A DNA stretch of 64,000 nt. It comes from Bythopirellula polymerisocia. Its GTDB lineage: Bacteria; Planctomycetota; Planctomycetia; Pirellulales; Lacipirellulaceae. Every line of letters starts with the position of its first letter. Positions within the stretch are counted from its first letter, which is position 1. Location of the stretch: assembly GCF_007860015.1 (NCBI RefSeq), contig NZ_SJPS01000002.1:682898-746897 (forward strand). The letters run 5' to 3'. Both the position numbers and the translations under genes were made by a program. Below the pieces are notes generated by a model that searched no databases, was not told the DNA's origin, and saw only the letters and a program-made list of their open reading frames with translations. Positions 46,590-54,936 of the stretch are shown piece by piece.

Positions 46590-46730
46590 TAGCACGCCGA
46601 TGTTGGAGTCCCTAGAGGCGTGAACCTAGCGATGACTTAGGTCGTCTACTTCTTGGGAGGAAGGTCCGTTGTTTTTGGATCAAGGCCAAGGCGATTCAAG
46701 CCAAATAGGATGTCGATCTTCTTGGAAATT

Positions 46731-46922
46731 ATGATGAGCAAACCTCAGTCTGAACCCAGGTCGGTTGAAAAGAACTTCGACACCAAGGAAGTAGTCTTTT
46801 ACGTCAAGCCGAATTCAACAGACGATGCGTCTCTCATGGAGTTATCCAAAAAGATCGTCAAGCAGATGCGTAAGTCCCACAATGAGTGGCTAGCTCGACA
46901 AAAACAGCCGCCGCCGAGTTGA
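46731..46922 (+). CDS. small hypothetical protein
   Basis: A 63-residue frame from the ATG at 46731 (MMSKPQSEPRSVEKNFDTKE); alternatives at 46710 and 46653 exist. The sequence is charged with a helical C-terminal half (LSKKIVKQMRKSHNEWLARQ) and a Pro tail. It overlaps by 33 bases the 3' end of the BON-domain gene on the other strand. No family was recognised; it may not be expressed. Confidence 0.38.
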   Translation: MMSKPQSEPRSVEKNFDTKEVVFYVKPNSTDDASLMELSKKIVKQMRKSHNEWLARQKQPPPS

Positions 46923-47237
46923 TTGAGTCCCGCTAAATAGGCTAGGCGAGACTTTGCATCGACGTGGTCTTTTGGCTCGATTGTGGTTGATGCCCAATTG
47001 GTCGATCAATTTAATCACTCCTGCCACTCGACGACAGCATTCAATACATAACCATTTAGCATGTCGAGAGGGCAACTTGCCTCTAACTACCACGGTCCCC
47101 AAATTGGCCATTGTCTGGATGCCTTCGCATCCTGGAACATGACGATGATAGAGGTAGTTCGCGATACGGCTTTCAAGACTCACATCGTTCGCAGTACGGT
47201 AGGATTCGACCCTCAAACTTCCCTGTAACGTGTCCAT
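46890..47237 (-). CDS. BON-domain-like protein
   Basis: A 115-residue protein from the ATG at 47237, which has AAGGAG seven bases upstream. Residues about 20-80 match the BON pattern: a helix 'LESRIANYLYHRHVPGCEGI', a beta strand 'TVVVRGKLPS', a helix with 'AKWLCIECCRRVAGVIKLID'. BON domains bind phospholipid or other ligands. No signal peptide or membrane span is present. The C-terminal tail is very basic (RAKRPRRCKVS), which is uncommon for the family. It is convergent with the small gene at 46731. Confidence 0.7.
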   Translation of the reverse strand: MDTLQGSLRVESYRTANDVSLESRIANYLYHRHVPGCEGIQTMANLGTVVVRGKLPSRHAKWLCIECCRRVAGVIKLIDQLGINHNRAKRPRRCKVSPSLFSGTQSTRRRLFLSS

Positions 47238-47585
47238 TTTGATCTCCTTCATGTAGATCATTCCGCACGAATAAGCTACCTATGCATCATCAGGAATTTA
47301 TTGACTGCTGAGGCAGGAAGGTAGGTGATGCAGGAGAACTCTGCCGAGAGAAACTGTCAAGTGACTTCGCCCCTCAAGGCCGAGCAATCTGCTCAACAAG
47401 ACGGCTGTTCCACAGCTTGGCATAATTCATGAGGAATATGTCGGTGGTAAACCGCCACTGATTTCTTATCGTCTATTCTCTGATGAGATTATCAATAGAA
47501 ACAGACGAACCAAAAAGTTGAGTTTCTAGCCAGCTAAGACAGCTTACGTCACTGAGGCCTAAACTGCGATCCAAGTATATTTCGG
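47238..47585. other. intergenic region, nothing recognised
   Basis: About 350 bases upstream of the BON-domain gene. No ORF, repeat or RNA structure was recognised. It should contain the promoter of the BON gene. Confidence 0.4.
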
Positions 47586-47735
47586 CTACAGCATTTTCTC
47601 TCGTTCTTCCGCGATGAACTTGTGTAGGACAGTTTCACCTGCAATCTGCTGGGTCCGCATCCTTGCCACTTTGCTGGCGGTCCCTCCCCAGGCAGCTGCC
47701 ACCTTGTCGAGCGGCCGTGGCTGTCGCATAATCAT
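47586..47735 (-). CDS. possible small protein or remnant, 49 residues
   Basis: Minus-strand frame from ATG at 47735 to TAG at 47586-47588: MIMRQPRPLDKVAAAWGGTA, then SKVARMRTQQIAGETVLHK, ending in an acidic-basic helix. The codon use looks coding-like, but no Shine-Dalgarno precedes the ATG. I do not know a family. It could be chance. Confidence 0.25.
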   Translation of the reverse strand: MIMRQPRPLDKVAAAWGGTASKVARMRTQQIAGETVLHKFIAEEREKML

Positions 47736-47958
47736 GGACTGAAACACCGTTGGCTAATTTGCTTTACGCTTGTAGTTCCCTCGTAACAAACATCGGTGAC
47801 AGATATCCAGCAAGTGGATTCGCCACAGAAAACCACATGAGATATCGAGTCACCTGGTGGCTTCGATTGTCTCGACCAATAGACGGCGGGAGCGACTCGC
47901 TCGAATCCACTCGCAGTAGATTTGGCCCTACAGAACTTTTGATAATAGGATTATTACG

Positions 47959-48459
47959 ATGGGTGAGAAAACCTTTGCCACACTGACTGCAGGCGATATT
48001 ATGCAGCGTGATATCATCACCATTTCTCCCAGCAACACTCTGCGGGACGCAATGAGTCTGCTCACCGAGAACCACGTCACAGGGCTGCCCGTGGTGGACC
48101 AGCACTCACGTTGCATAGGTCTCATCTCGGCCACTGATATTCTTAATTTCGAGCAAGAACACTGTGAGGAGAGTGAAGAGGGCAACTCTGAAGAAGCCCG
48201 TTACTACGACCCAGAGAGGGAGCGGTGGGAAAGCATCCGTCTGTCCTCGTTCGCCTTAGAGGAGATCGGCCACGTGCGGGTTGAAGAAGTCATGGCGAGT
48301 AGTCTGCTCTGGGTCGAGCGAGCAACCCCGGTACGGGAGGTCGCAGCAAAGATGTGCAAGGCTGGGGTTCACCGGATCCTAGTCCTCGACGAAGGGGGCC
48401 AATTATACGGCATAATTTCGGCAGTCGATTTCGTGCGGCTGGTCGCTGGGGATACTTAA
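47959..48459 (+). CDS. CBS-domain-pair protein
   Basis: A 166-residue cytoplasmic protein consisting of two CBS domains. The first is 'TAGDIMQRDIITISPSNTLRDAMSLLTENHVTGLPVVDQHSRCIGLISATDIL' and the second is 'RVEEVMASSLLWVERATPVREVAAKMCKAGVHRILVLDEGGQLYGIISAVDFVRLV'. They are separated by an acidic linker (residues about 66-92). CBS pairs bind adenine nucleotides and act as sensors. No catalytic domain is attached. It could regulate a neighbouring channel or enzyme in trans, which is a guess. Confidence 0.9.
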   Translation: MGEKTFATLTAGDIMQRDIITISPSNTLRDAMSLLTENHVTGLPVVDQHSRCIGLISATDILNFEQEHCEESEEGNSEEARYYDPERERWESIRLSSFALEEIGHVRVEEVMASSLLWVERATPVREVAAKMCKAGVHRILVLDEGGQLYGIISAVDFVRLVAGDT

Positions 48460-48640
48460 TAAATACAAAGTAGATGATGGGAAGCGACTGCCGTGAGAGA
48501 TAGTAGTGGCAAGAATCCTTGGCTGATCAATTCCCTTTGAGGTACACCAATGTACATCTTGTAGGTCGAGTTCCCGAGGCGTTATAACCGCCCTCCCACA
48601 GATTTCCTTTACGCCGCGGTCTTCGAAGTCAGGAGGAATA

Positions 48641-48844
48641 ATGATGACCGACTCTTCCTATCGGCCTATTCAACCCCCCAAGTACCTGCCCGGCCAGCGT
48701 TCGCTGTTCCCAGAGGATCTAGAGTTCGAAATCGATTCCGGCACAGAGCTATTTTACACGGGGAAAGATTTGCCCGGTGCCAAGGAGACAAGCCAGGTGA
48801 TTCTGTGGGACGTAGACTCGACTACTACTGCAAGAGAAGCTTAA
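48641..48844 (+). CDS. small hypothetical protein
   Basis: A 67-residue acidic protein: MMTDSSYRPIQPPKYLPGQR, then an acidic stretch FPEDLEFEIDSGTELFYTGK. A strong AGGAGG precedes the ATG by about eight bases, which supports translation. No signal or membrane span; family unknown. Confidence 0.55.
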   Translation: MMTDSSYRPIQPPKYLPGQRSLFPEDLEFEIDSGTELFYTGKDLPGAKETSQVILWDVDSTTTAREA

Positions 48845-48959
48845 GCCTAGCGACCTTTTTTGTAGCAGTAGTGGTATTAACATTCGCATCTCTCATGATG
48901 AAGGAGTCGACAAGCCACATCTAGTCGGTCTTTATTCATGCATAAAGGAGGAACTGTTC

Positions 48960-49667
48960 ATGAACCACTTTCGCAACAATTCATTTTCAGCTTTGGTGAT
49001 TCTCGCCATGAAGCTTCTGATATGCTGCTCCTCGAATGCAGAAGAAGCTCTCAGTCCTGAACTCGACACGATAGAGGTAGAAAAACTTTCCATCTTAGCA
49101 CCGAGATCTGTGGAAAGAATGGTTCTCCCAATTCGACAGGTGACATTCTATCGAACGGCTGTGGATCTTAGACACCAAACTCTCCCTCCTTGGGAACAAG
49201 GAAACGAATTGAGGATAAGCTTTACTAAAGCTGCGGAGGTCGACTCTGTGGAAGAACGTGCCGAATGGAGAATTGTTAACATGCATGCTGAGAACTTTGA
49301 TCTAATCACCGATGCCCTGAAGATGGACGCAGTCGAAGTTGTTGTCCTGAACAATCGGAAGGCCTATGGATCGTACCGGAGCGTGGACAATGGGTGGGTT
49401 CAAAAACCACTAGTTTATGATGTTGGCTATGCAATAGTTTCAGACGCACGGATTCCGTCAAAATGGTTTCTCACGGAGCCGCCAGGTGATATGGACGAAG
49501 AGGCTCGAAAGGTTCTGGTAGCAACCTTCCCCAAATCTTTCAGAAAGCTCAAAAAACCTGAAACAAAGTCTGAGAAGGAAACTGAGTTCATCCTATCACA
49601 TGGCAATGATCCCTGGCCCGAACTAACAATTCCCGGATACACTTTGTATCCTGCTGAATCGCAATAG
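48960..49667 (+). CDS. secreted hypothetical protein
   Basis: A 235-residue protein. AAGGAGG lies about nine bases before the ATG. The N-terminus is a signal sequence (hydrophobic residues about 10-25, 'ALVILAMKLLICCSSNAEE'), possibly a lipoprotein-like start with two Cys. The rest is charged and helical with no recognised domain; 'LPPWEQGNELRISFTK' and 'YAIVSDARIPSKWFL' stand out. The function is unknown. Confidence 0.65.
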   Translation: MNHFRNNSFSALVILAMKLLICCSSNAEEALSPELDTIEVEKLSILAPRSVERMVLPIRQVTFYRTAVDLRHQTLPPWEQGNELRISFTKAAEVDSVEERAEWRIVNMHAENFDLITDALKMDAVEVVVLNNRKAYGSYRSVDNGWVQKPLVYDVGYAIVSDARIPSKWFLTEPPGDMDEEARKVLVATFPKSFRKLKKPETKSEKETEFILSHGNDPWPELTIPGYTLYPAESQ

Positions 49668-49952
49668 ATTTGGCTATGGCTTCCTAACTATCGGTGAACC
49701 ATATCATTCGGGTAGCACCCTCAGAAGATTTCGCTCGTTTCGGGGAGCATGAATTCTAGCCACGACCCCGCTCTCTGAGCGTAATGTACGGAGCCCGCTA
49801 TACTAATCTATGACGATTGCAGACTTGCGATAAGAATAGACGCCGTGCCCCAGTTTCACACGCATTGTGATACGCAACTACATTAGGTCAATAAGTTGCG
49901 TCCGATGCAGACCTAGAATTCGCTTGGTTTTTGATTATCGCGAAAGAAAAGC

Positions 49953-50399
49953 ATGACAATCATTGTTATTCTTATTCTCTGCGGACTGGTCATTATGTCA
50001 GTCGCTATCCATCTTTCTGTCTTACGTTTTCTGATCCACTTCGTTCGCCGCATGCGATTTTTCCCAATTCTCGGTATGGGGATTTCCATGTTCGCCGCGA
50101 TCTTAGGACATCTTTTCGAAATCTGGATATTTTCACTGGCAATAATGCAGATGTGCAATGACAAGCGATTCGGCAGTTTCGCCAATGAGGTTCAACTCAC
50201 GAAGAGCGATTATTTCTATTACTCTTCACTTTCCTATACCTCTCTTGGATTCGGGGACATTGCTCCTGAGGGTGCATTGCGTGCACTTGCTGCTGTAGAG
50301 GCCATCACGGGACTGGTACTGATTGCCTGGACTGCCTCCTTTGCATTCTTGGCAATGCAAGAGTTGTGGGCAACTAAGTCACACGAGCCTCAGCTTTAG
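49953..50399 (+). CDS. two-TM potassium-channel-like protein
   Basis: A 148-residue membrane protein with hydrophobic segments at about 3-27, 38-66 and 112-133. Between the last two is a pore loop with the filter-like motif YTSLGFGDIAP (residues 95-105), a variant of the canonical TVGYGD. The architecture fits the Ion_trans_2 type. No cytoplasmic regulatory domain is attached. The CBS protein nearby is a possible regulator, but this is speculation. A homotetrameric channel is expected. Confidence 0.78.
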   Translation: MTIIVILILCGLVIMSVAIHLSVLRFLIHFVRRMRFFPILGMGISMFAAILGHLFEIWIFSLAIMQMCNDKRFGSFANEVQLTKSDYFYYSSLSYTSLGFGDIAPEGALRALAAVEAITGLVLIAWTASFAFLAMQELWATKSHEPQL

Positions 50400-50479
50400 A
50401 GCATAAAACCATCCTCATCTCATTAGGAAGCCTACTCAGTTACAAAACCAAAACTTACTCGAAACAAAGGAGGCTTAAG

Positions 50480-50626
50480 ATGGTCACTTCTGATGGAGGA
50501 AAGCTAAAGAAACTGGTAGAGTTCGTCCACGGTAGAACTTACATCAGCGGTGAGCAAATCAAAAAACTTCAAAGAGCTCTACCCAATTGCCAAATTGACA
50601 GTACTTACTGCTACTGCCCAGAGTAG
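50480..50626 (+). CDS. 48-residue LRR-tail-like small protein
   Basis: A short gene: ATG at 50480, TAG at 50624-50626, with a strong AAAGGAGG at about 50466-50473. The C-terminal 'EQIKKLQRALPNCQI' resembles the end of planctomycete LRR proteins and is similar to the end of the next gene ('EQAKSLKKALPNCRF'). The first half has no repeat. It could be an independent small protein or the relic of a duplicated LRR tail. The next gene starts 40 bases downstream. Confidence 0.55.
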   Translation: MVTSDGGKLKKLVEFVHGRTYISGEQIKKLQRALPNCQIDSTYCYCPE

Positions 50627-50665
50627 CGTAGGTTGCTCCCGCAAAACCACAGCAGGCACTCTCCA

Positions 50666-51910
50666 ATGACGCCCGATGTGCAACCACTCAATACCGAGAC
50701 CACACCAACTCGACGTCGCTGGTTTCGCTTCAGCGTGCGGAGCCTCCTAATATTCATCACGCTGGCGGCCTGTCCCCTTGGCTGGATAGCCAAACAACGG
50801 AGCCAGTCGAATTTCGAGCACCAGATTGGAAAGAAGCTCGAAGAGCAAGGGTTATCTGTTTTTTATCTGGGGCCTTACGATTCGTGGAGGCTGGACTCGG
50901 AGCACAAACCACAAGGTTGGTGGCGTGACTTGGCACACGAGGTCCTCGGAGGGAGGATTTCCGTTGTAAATGATAATATTGTCCACTGGGTAGATCTTCC
51001 CCATGGTCATGGTCAGCAGGGAAAACGAGATACTTCTGAGTGCGACCTCAGTCCAATAGCTGGACTAAAAAACTTGTTGTTTCTTAGTATACAGCACAGG
51101 TACGTAAATGACCTGACACCTCTTGCCGAGCTCAATAATCTAGAAAGGCTCTGGCTCACAAACACTTCTGTTAGCGACGTCTCTCCCATTGCTGGCCTGA
51201 AGAACTTGGAACTGCTGGAACTTAGAAATAAGGACTTAAGAGATCTGACTCCACTTGGGGGACTCAAGAACCTGAAATGGTTGACGCTTTCGAGTACTTC
51301 TATTAGCGACTTGACTCCACTTGCTAGGCTCAAGAAGTTGGAGACGCTGGACCTTCTTGGAGGTGAGTCTGTCACCGACATGACTCCACTATCTGGCCTA
51401 AAGAATCTGAAGAGTCTCTCCCTTTCGTGTACGTCTGCCAGCGACCTGACGCCGCTTGCGGAACAAACGGATTTGCAACATTTATGCCTTTGGGAAACGC
51501 CCGTCAGTGACCTGACGCCACTTGCTGGGCTGCACAATTTGGAATCCTTAAAACTGTGTTTTTCACCCGTCCATGACCTGACCCCGATAGCTGGGCTGAC
51601 GAATTTGAAAAAGTTAGAAATTAATGACTTGCCGACCCGCGACCTCACGCCGCTTGCTGAACTCAATAGCCTGGAAAATCTTCGGCTCACTAACACATCA
51701 GTCAATGACATCGCATCGCTTGCTGGTCTGGCGAAATTAAAATACTTGAGTCTTTATGGCTCGCCGATCCGCGATCTCACTTCGATAGGGGAACTCAAGG
51801 GCCTTAAAGAGCTTTCCCTGCAAAAAATTTCTTATACTTTAGAACAAGCCAAATCACTGAAGAAAGCACTTCCGAATTGCAGGTTTTCAGCGTATGGGAT
51901 GACAGATTAG
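50666..51910 (+). CDS. membrane-anchored leucine-rich-repeat protein
   Basis: A 414-residue protein from the ATG at 50666; an in-frame start at 50633 is less likely. The N-terminus is the planctomycete type anchor RRRWFRFSVRSLLIFITLAA (one membrane span, about 20-42). Residues about 45-120 form a small linker domain. From about 130 to 395 runs an array of about twelve LRRs of 20-22 residues with the consensus 'DLTPLAGLKNLExLxLxxTxVS'. It ends in the tail 'LEQAKSLKKALPNCRF'. LRR arrays of this kind bind proteins. The terminator and IS21 copy 2 follow directly. Confidence 0.88.
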   Translation: MTPDVQPLNTETTPTRRRWFRFSVRSLLIFITLAACPLGWIAKQRSQSNFEHQIGKKLEEQGLSVFYLGPYDSWRLDSEHKPQGWWRDLAHEVLGGRISVVNDNIVHWVDLPHGHGQQGKRDTSECDLSPIAGLKNLLFLSIQHRYVNDLTPLAELNNLERLWLTNTSVSDVSPIAGLKNLELLELRNKDLRDLTPLGGLKNLKWLTLSSTSISDLTPLARLKKLETLDLLGGESVTDMTPLSGLKNLKSLSLSCTSASDLTPLAEQTDLQHLCLWETPVSDLTPLAGLHNLESLKLCFSPVHDLTPIAGLTNLKKLEINDLPTRDLTPLAELNSLENLRLTNTSVNDIASLAGLAKLKYLSLYGSPIRDLTSIGELKGLKELSLQKISYTLEQAKSLKKALPNCRFSAYGMTD

Positions 51911-51950
51911 CTTAGTCGTCAACGCTGCGATCGCGATACTCGCTAAGCAG

Positions 51951-51989
51951 AACTGCCGCGTGGTCCTAAGCATGGGGTGGCAGTTTTTT
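51951..51989 (+). terminator. terminator of the LRR gene
   Basis: A 7-bp stem (AACTGCC at 51951-51957, GGCAGTT at 51979-51985) is followed by a T run to 51989. It lies 40 bases after the LRR stop and nine bases before the left end of IS21 copy 2. Confidence 0.7.
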
Positions 51990-52152
51990 CGACGGCCTGT
52001 GAATAGCGTTCGAAAAGTGCGGCGCTTGGCGGGGTGATTTGGCAACTGAAATTTGCAGCGCACAGATGTGCAGTTCTTTGAATTTGGGAAGATACGGGCT
52101 TTAGCCCTTATCTTCTCCAGATTCTCAGAAAGGCGCAGGAGTGTACGCTGAC

Positions 52153-53643
52153 ATGGAACAATGGACCGAAGTTCGTCGCCGGGTACTCACCGGCGAGTTG
52201 AGTAAGCGCGCGGCTTGCCGCGAATATGACATCAGCTGGCATACGCTGTCGAAGATGCTCACGCATGACGAGCCGCCCGGCTATCGGCAGTGCAAGCCAC
52301 GAAGCAAGCCGGTGCTAGAACCGTTTCTGCCCATCATCTACGAGATTCTCACCTCGGATAAGCAGGCGCCGAAGAAGCAACGCCACACAGCCACACGCAT
52401 CTTTCATCGTCTGCGCGATGAGCATGGTTACCCCGGTGGGTACACCAGTGTTCGCATTGCGGTGCGTGAATGGAAGCGAACAACCCAGGAAGTCTTTCTA
52501 CCTTTGTCTCATCCACCGGGACAAGCTCAAGTTGATTTCGGCTATGCCTACGTGGATTTGGCAGGCGAGCGTGAACAAGTTGCCTTGCTGGTGATCACCT
52601 TGCCTTACAGTGACGCCTTTTACCTGCAGGCGTTTCCGCGCGAATGTACCGAATCATTTCAAGAAGGTCACAAGCGAGCGTTTGAATTCTTCGGTGGCGT
52701 ACCGACACGGATCAGCTACGACAATCTAAAAATTGCTGTGACGAAGATCACCGGCAGTCGTCAGCGTGAGCTGACCAGTGAGTTCTTGAGACTCAAGAGT
52801 CACTACCTGTTCGAATCTCATTTCTGTTTGGTTCGTCGAGCCAATGAGAAGGGGCACGTCGAGAACTTGGTGGGCTATTGCAGACGCAATTTTCTAGTAC
52901 CGATTCCCAAGGCGAATACGCTCACCGAACTGAACGAGGAACTAGAGCGACGCTGCCGCGTCGATCTGGACCGCACCTTACGTGGTAAATCGGCGAGCAA
53001 GCGAGAACTTCTCCGAGAAGAACTCGCTAAGATGCTAGACTTGCCTCGGCAAGCGTTTGACGCCAGAAGGGTCACCGGGGCGAGTGCTAACTCGCTGTCG
53101 CTGGTCCAGTTTGATACGAACCGATATTCCGTTCCTGTAAAATACGCTCATCGGCAGATCACCATCGTGGCGAGTGTTGATGAAGTTCGCTTGACGTTTC
53201 AGGGAGAGCTAATCGCTAGGCATTCACGACACTGGGGTCGAGAAAAACACGTCTTTGACCCAGTGCATTACCTCGCGCTCTTGGAACGAAAGCCCGGAGG
53301 GCTGGACCATGCCAAGCCAATGGAGCAGTGGGATCTTCCTACCTGCTTTATAGTCTTGCGAAGGCGGATGGAGACCGAGCCCGAGGGCCTGGGAACCCGT
53401 GAGTACATTCGCACTCTCAGGCTGTTGGAATCTACTTCGGTCCAGGAGTTGACCGAGGCCATCGAGTACGCCCTCGACATTGGCATCCACGATGCCGATA
53501 GCATTCGTGTCATCCTTGAGCATCGACGCGAGTCGCCCGTGGGACTGTTTTCGCTTGCAGGTCGTCCTCACCTGAAGATGGTAGCCGTGACCGAAACGAA
53601 CGTTTCTGCTTATCAGACACTGCTTACGGAGGACGCATCATGA
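52153..53643 (+). CDS. istA: IS21 transposase IstA, second copy
   Basis: A 496-residue transposase, the same as copy 1 except for two residues (RRNFLVPIPKANTL here). The catalytic triad region and HTH are intact. The start is the ATG at 52153; a GTG at 52141 overlaps the Shine-Dalgarno. It overlaps istB by four bases. Confidence 0.95.
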   Translation: MEQWTEVRRRVLTGELSKRAACREYDISWHTLSKMLTHDEPPGYRQCKPRSKPVLEPFLPIIYEILTSDKQAPKKQRHTATRIFHRLRDEHGYPGGYTSVRIAVREWKRTTQEVFLPLSHPPGQAQVDFGYAYVDLAGEREQVALLVITLPYSDAFYLQAFPRECTESFQEGHKRAFEFFGGVPTRISYDNLKIAVTKITGSRQRELTSEFLRLKSHYLFESHFCLVRRANEKGHVENLVGYCRRNFLVPIPKANTLTELNEELERRCRVDLDRTLRGKSASKRELLREELAKMLDLPRQAFDARRVTGASANSLSLVQFDTNRYSVPVKYAHRQITIVASVDEVRLTFQGELIARHSRHWGREKHVFDPVHYLALLERKPGGLDHAKPMEQWDLPTCFIVLRRRMETEPEGLGTREYIRTLRLLESTSVQELTEAIEYALDIGIHDADSIRVILEHRRESPVGLFSLAGRPHLKMVAVTETNVSAYQTLLTEDAS

Positions 53644-54422
53644 GCAAGACCGAAACGAAATCGACCGTATTGGTAAAGCATCACCTCAAGCAGCTAAAAC
53701 TGCCCACCATGCATGGGGAGTGTGAGAAGGTGGCCGCTCGCTGTGCTGGTGAGAATCTCGATCACTTGGCGTTCCTGCTATCGCTGTGCGAGTTGGAGCT
53801 GGTGGAGCGAGAACGACGCGCTGCTGAGCGTCGCCTCAAGAGTGCGAAGTTCTCAGCCCACAAGACGCTCGATGAGTTCGACTTTACCGCCCAACCTTCG
53901 GTGAACAAGCCGTTGGTGCTGGAGCTGATCAAGGGAGAGTATCTTGAGAAACAAGAGAACCTGATCTTGGTCGGCGCTAGCGGCACCGGAAAGACTCACT
54001 TGGCCACAGCGCTGGGAATGGCTGCTTGCCTGGCGGGCAAGAAGGTTCGCTTCTTCCGGGTGACCGAGCTGATCACCACTCTCATTGAGGCTCGGGATGA
54101 GAAACTGCTCTTGAGACTACGCAGTCAATTGGCCAAGCAACACCTGCTCATCCTGGATGAACTGGGGTATGTGCCGGCTAGCAAGGTGGGAGCCGAGCTA
54201 CTGTTCGACATCATCGGCACTGCCTACGAGCGGCAGAGTCTTATTGTCACCACAAACCTGCCATTCGAGAATTGGACCGAAGTGCTTGGCAGTGAGCGAC
54301 TCACGGGGGCCGCCCTCGATCGGCTTACGCATCGCTGCCAAATCATCGAAACCACTGGCGAAAGTTATCGACTCAAGGACGCCCAGCGAAGACGTCGAAA
54401 GAAGACCAAGGAGCAATCGTGA
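53640..54422 (+). CDS. istB: IS21 helper ATPase IstB, second copy
   Basis: A 260-residue AAA+ ATPase, identical in protein sequence to the other copy. Walker A (GASGTGKTHLA) and Walker B (LLILDELGY) are intact, so this IS copy looks functional. Confidence 0.95.
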   Translation: MSKTETKSTVLVKHHLKQLKLPTMHGECEKVAARCAGENLDHLAFLLSLCELELVERERRAAERRLKSAKFSAHKTLDEFDFTAQPSVNKPLVLELIKGEYLEKQENLILVGASGTGKTHLATALGMAACLAGKKVRFFRVTELITTLIEARDEKLLLRLRSQLAKQHLLILDELGYVPASKVGAELLFDIIGTAYERQSLIVTTNLPFENWTEVLGSERLTGAALDRLTHRCQIIETTGESYRLKDAQRRRRKKTKEQS

Positions 54423-54513
54423 CCTAAGCGGGAAGGTATGTTACAATCCCCACAACTACCTAGCGCTGTACTTTTCGACCGCCAAGCGCCGCACTTTTCA
54501 AACGCTATTCACA

Positions 54514-54675
54514 GTCCACAAAATTGACAATGGGTACCACGCCACGCCATTTCATGGTGCTGGACCATTTCAGCACAGTTTCGGCCGACGAGAGTAAGGC
54601 ACCGTTCCAGTGATTCTCCAGCACGCCACAGCAAAGCTCGATTAAATTGTACTTACTGTGGTACCGGTCACCAGT
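54514..54675 (-). pseudogene. remnant of a DDE transposase, cut by IS21
   Basis: Just outside IS21 copy 2 the minus strand reads RYHSKYNLIELCCGVLENHW, followed by NGALLSSAETVLKWSSTMKW and RGVVPIVNFVD, without a stop until the IS edge. This resembles the C-terminal part ('SKYNPIE-CWG-LE-HWNG') of transposases of the ISAzo13 / Rhodopirellula DDE type. An in-frame TAG lies a few codons upstream, so only about 55 codons survive. The family name is tentative. Confidence 0.65.
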
Positions 54676-54936
54676 TGACCGCTAGGTAGGGAAGGGAAAT
54701 GCGCTCGCGCGCTGTGATGAAAACCTCTTGTTTTCAATGCTCTTTACGCATTCGCGCGTAGGCCTTCCTCGTGTCATGCATTTGAGAAGTTCGAAGACCG
54801 TCCCGATCGCGCGGCAGCTACCGAAAGGGACTCGAACTCAGCAAGTCCTTTGCCAATAACGACTTCTGAAATGCGCTCGCACGCGTATTGTTACGGAGAG
54901 GGTCTTTTACGGGGAGGGCTTTTGCTCAGGATCGCG
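54676..54936. other. intergenic region beside the sulfatase gene
   Basis: About 260 bases, probably old transposon debris. The stem-like sequences ATGCGCTCGCGCG and ATGCGCTCGCACGCG occur at about 54699 and 54871. No gene or clear terminator was identified. Confidence 0.4.

Larger units (their letters stand above)
51998..54513 (+). mobile_element. IS21-family element, copy 2
   Basis: A 2516-bp element like copy 1 at 41537-44052 but in opposite orientation. The ends begin TGTGAATAGCGTT on both sides, with one mismatch in about 35 bases. A palindrome with arms of AAGATACGGGCT type (about 52089-52114) lies between the end and istA, as in copy 1. No target-site duplication is seen. Two single-base differences from copy 1, both in istA, were noticed by eye. 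Confidence 0.95.

Noticed and set aside
41537..54513. Defence island or prophage between the IS copies
   Set aside because: No restriction, CRISPR, nuclease, capsid or integrase gene was seen; the genes are membrane, sensor, LRR and small proteins.
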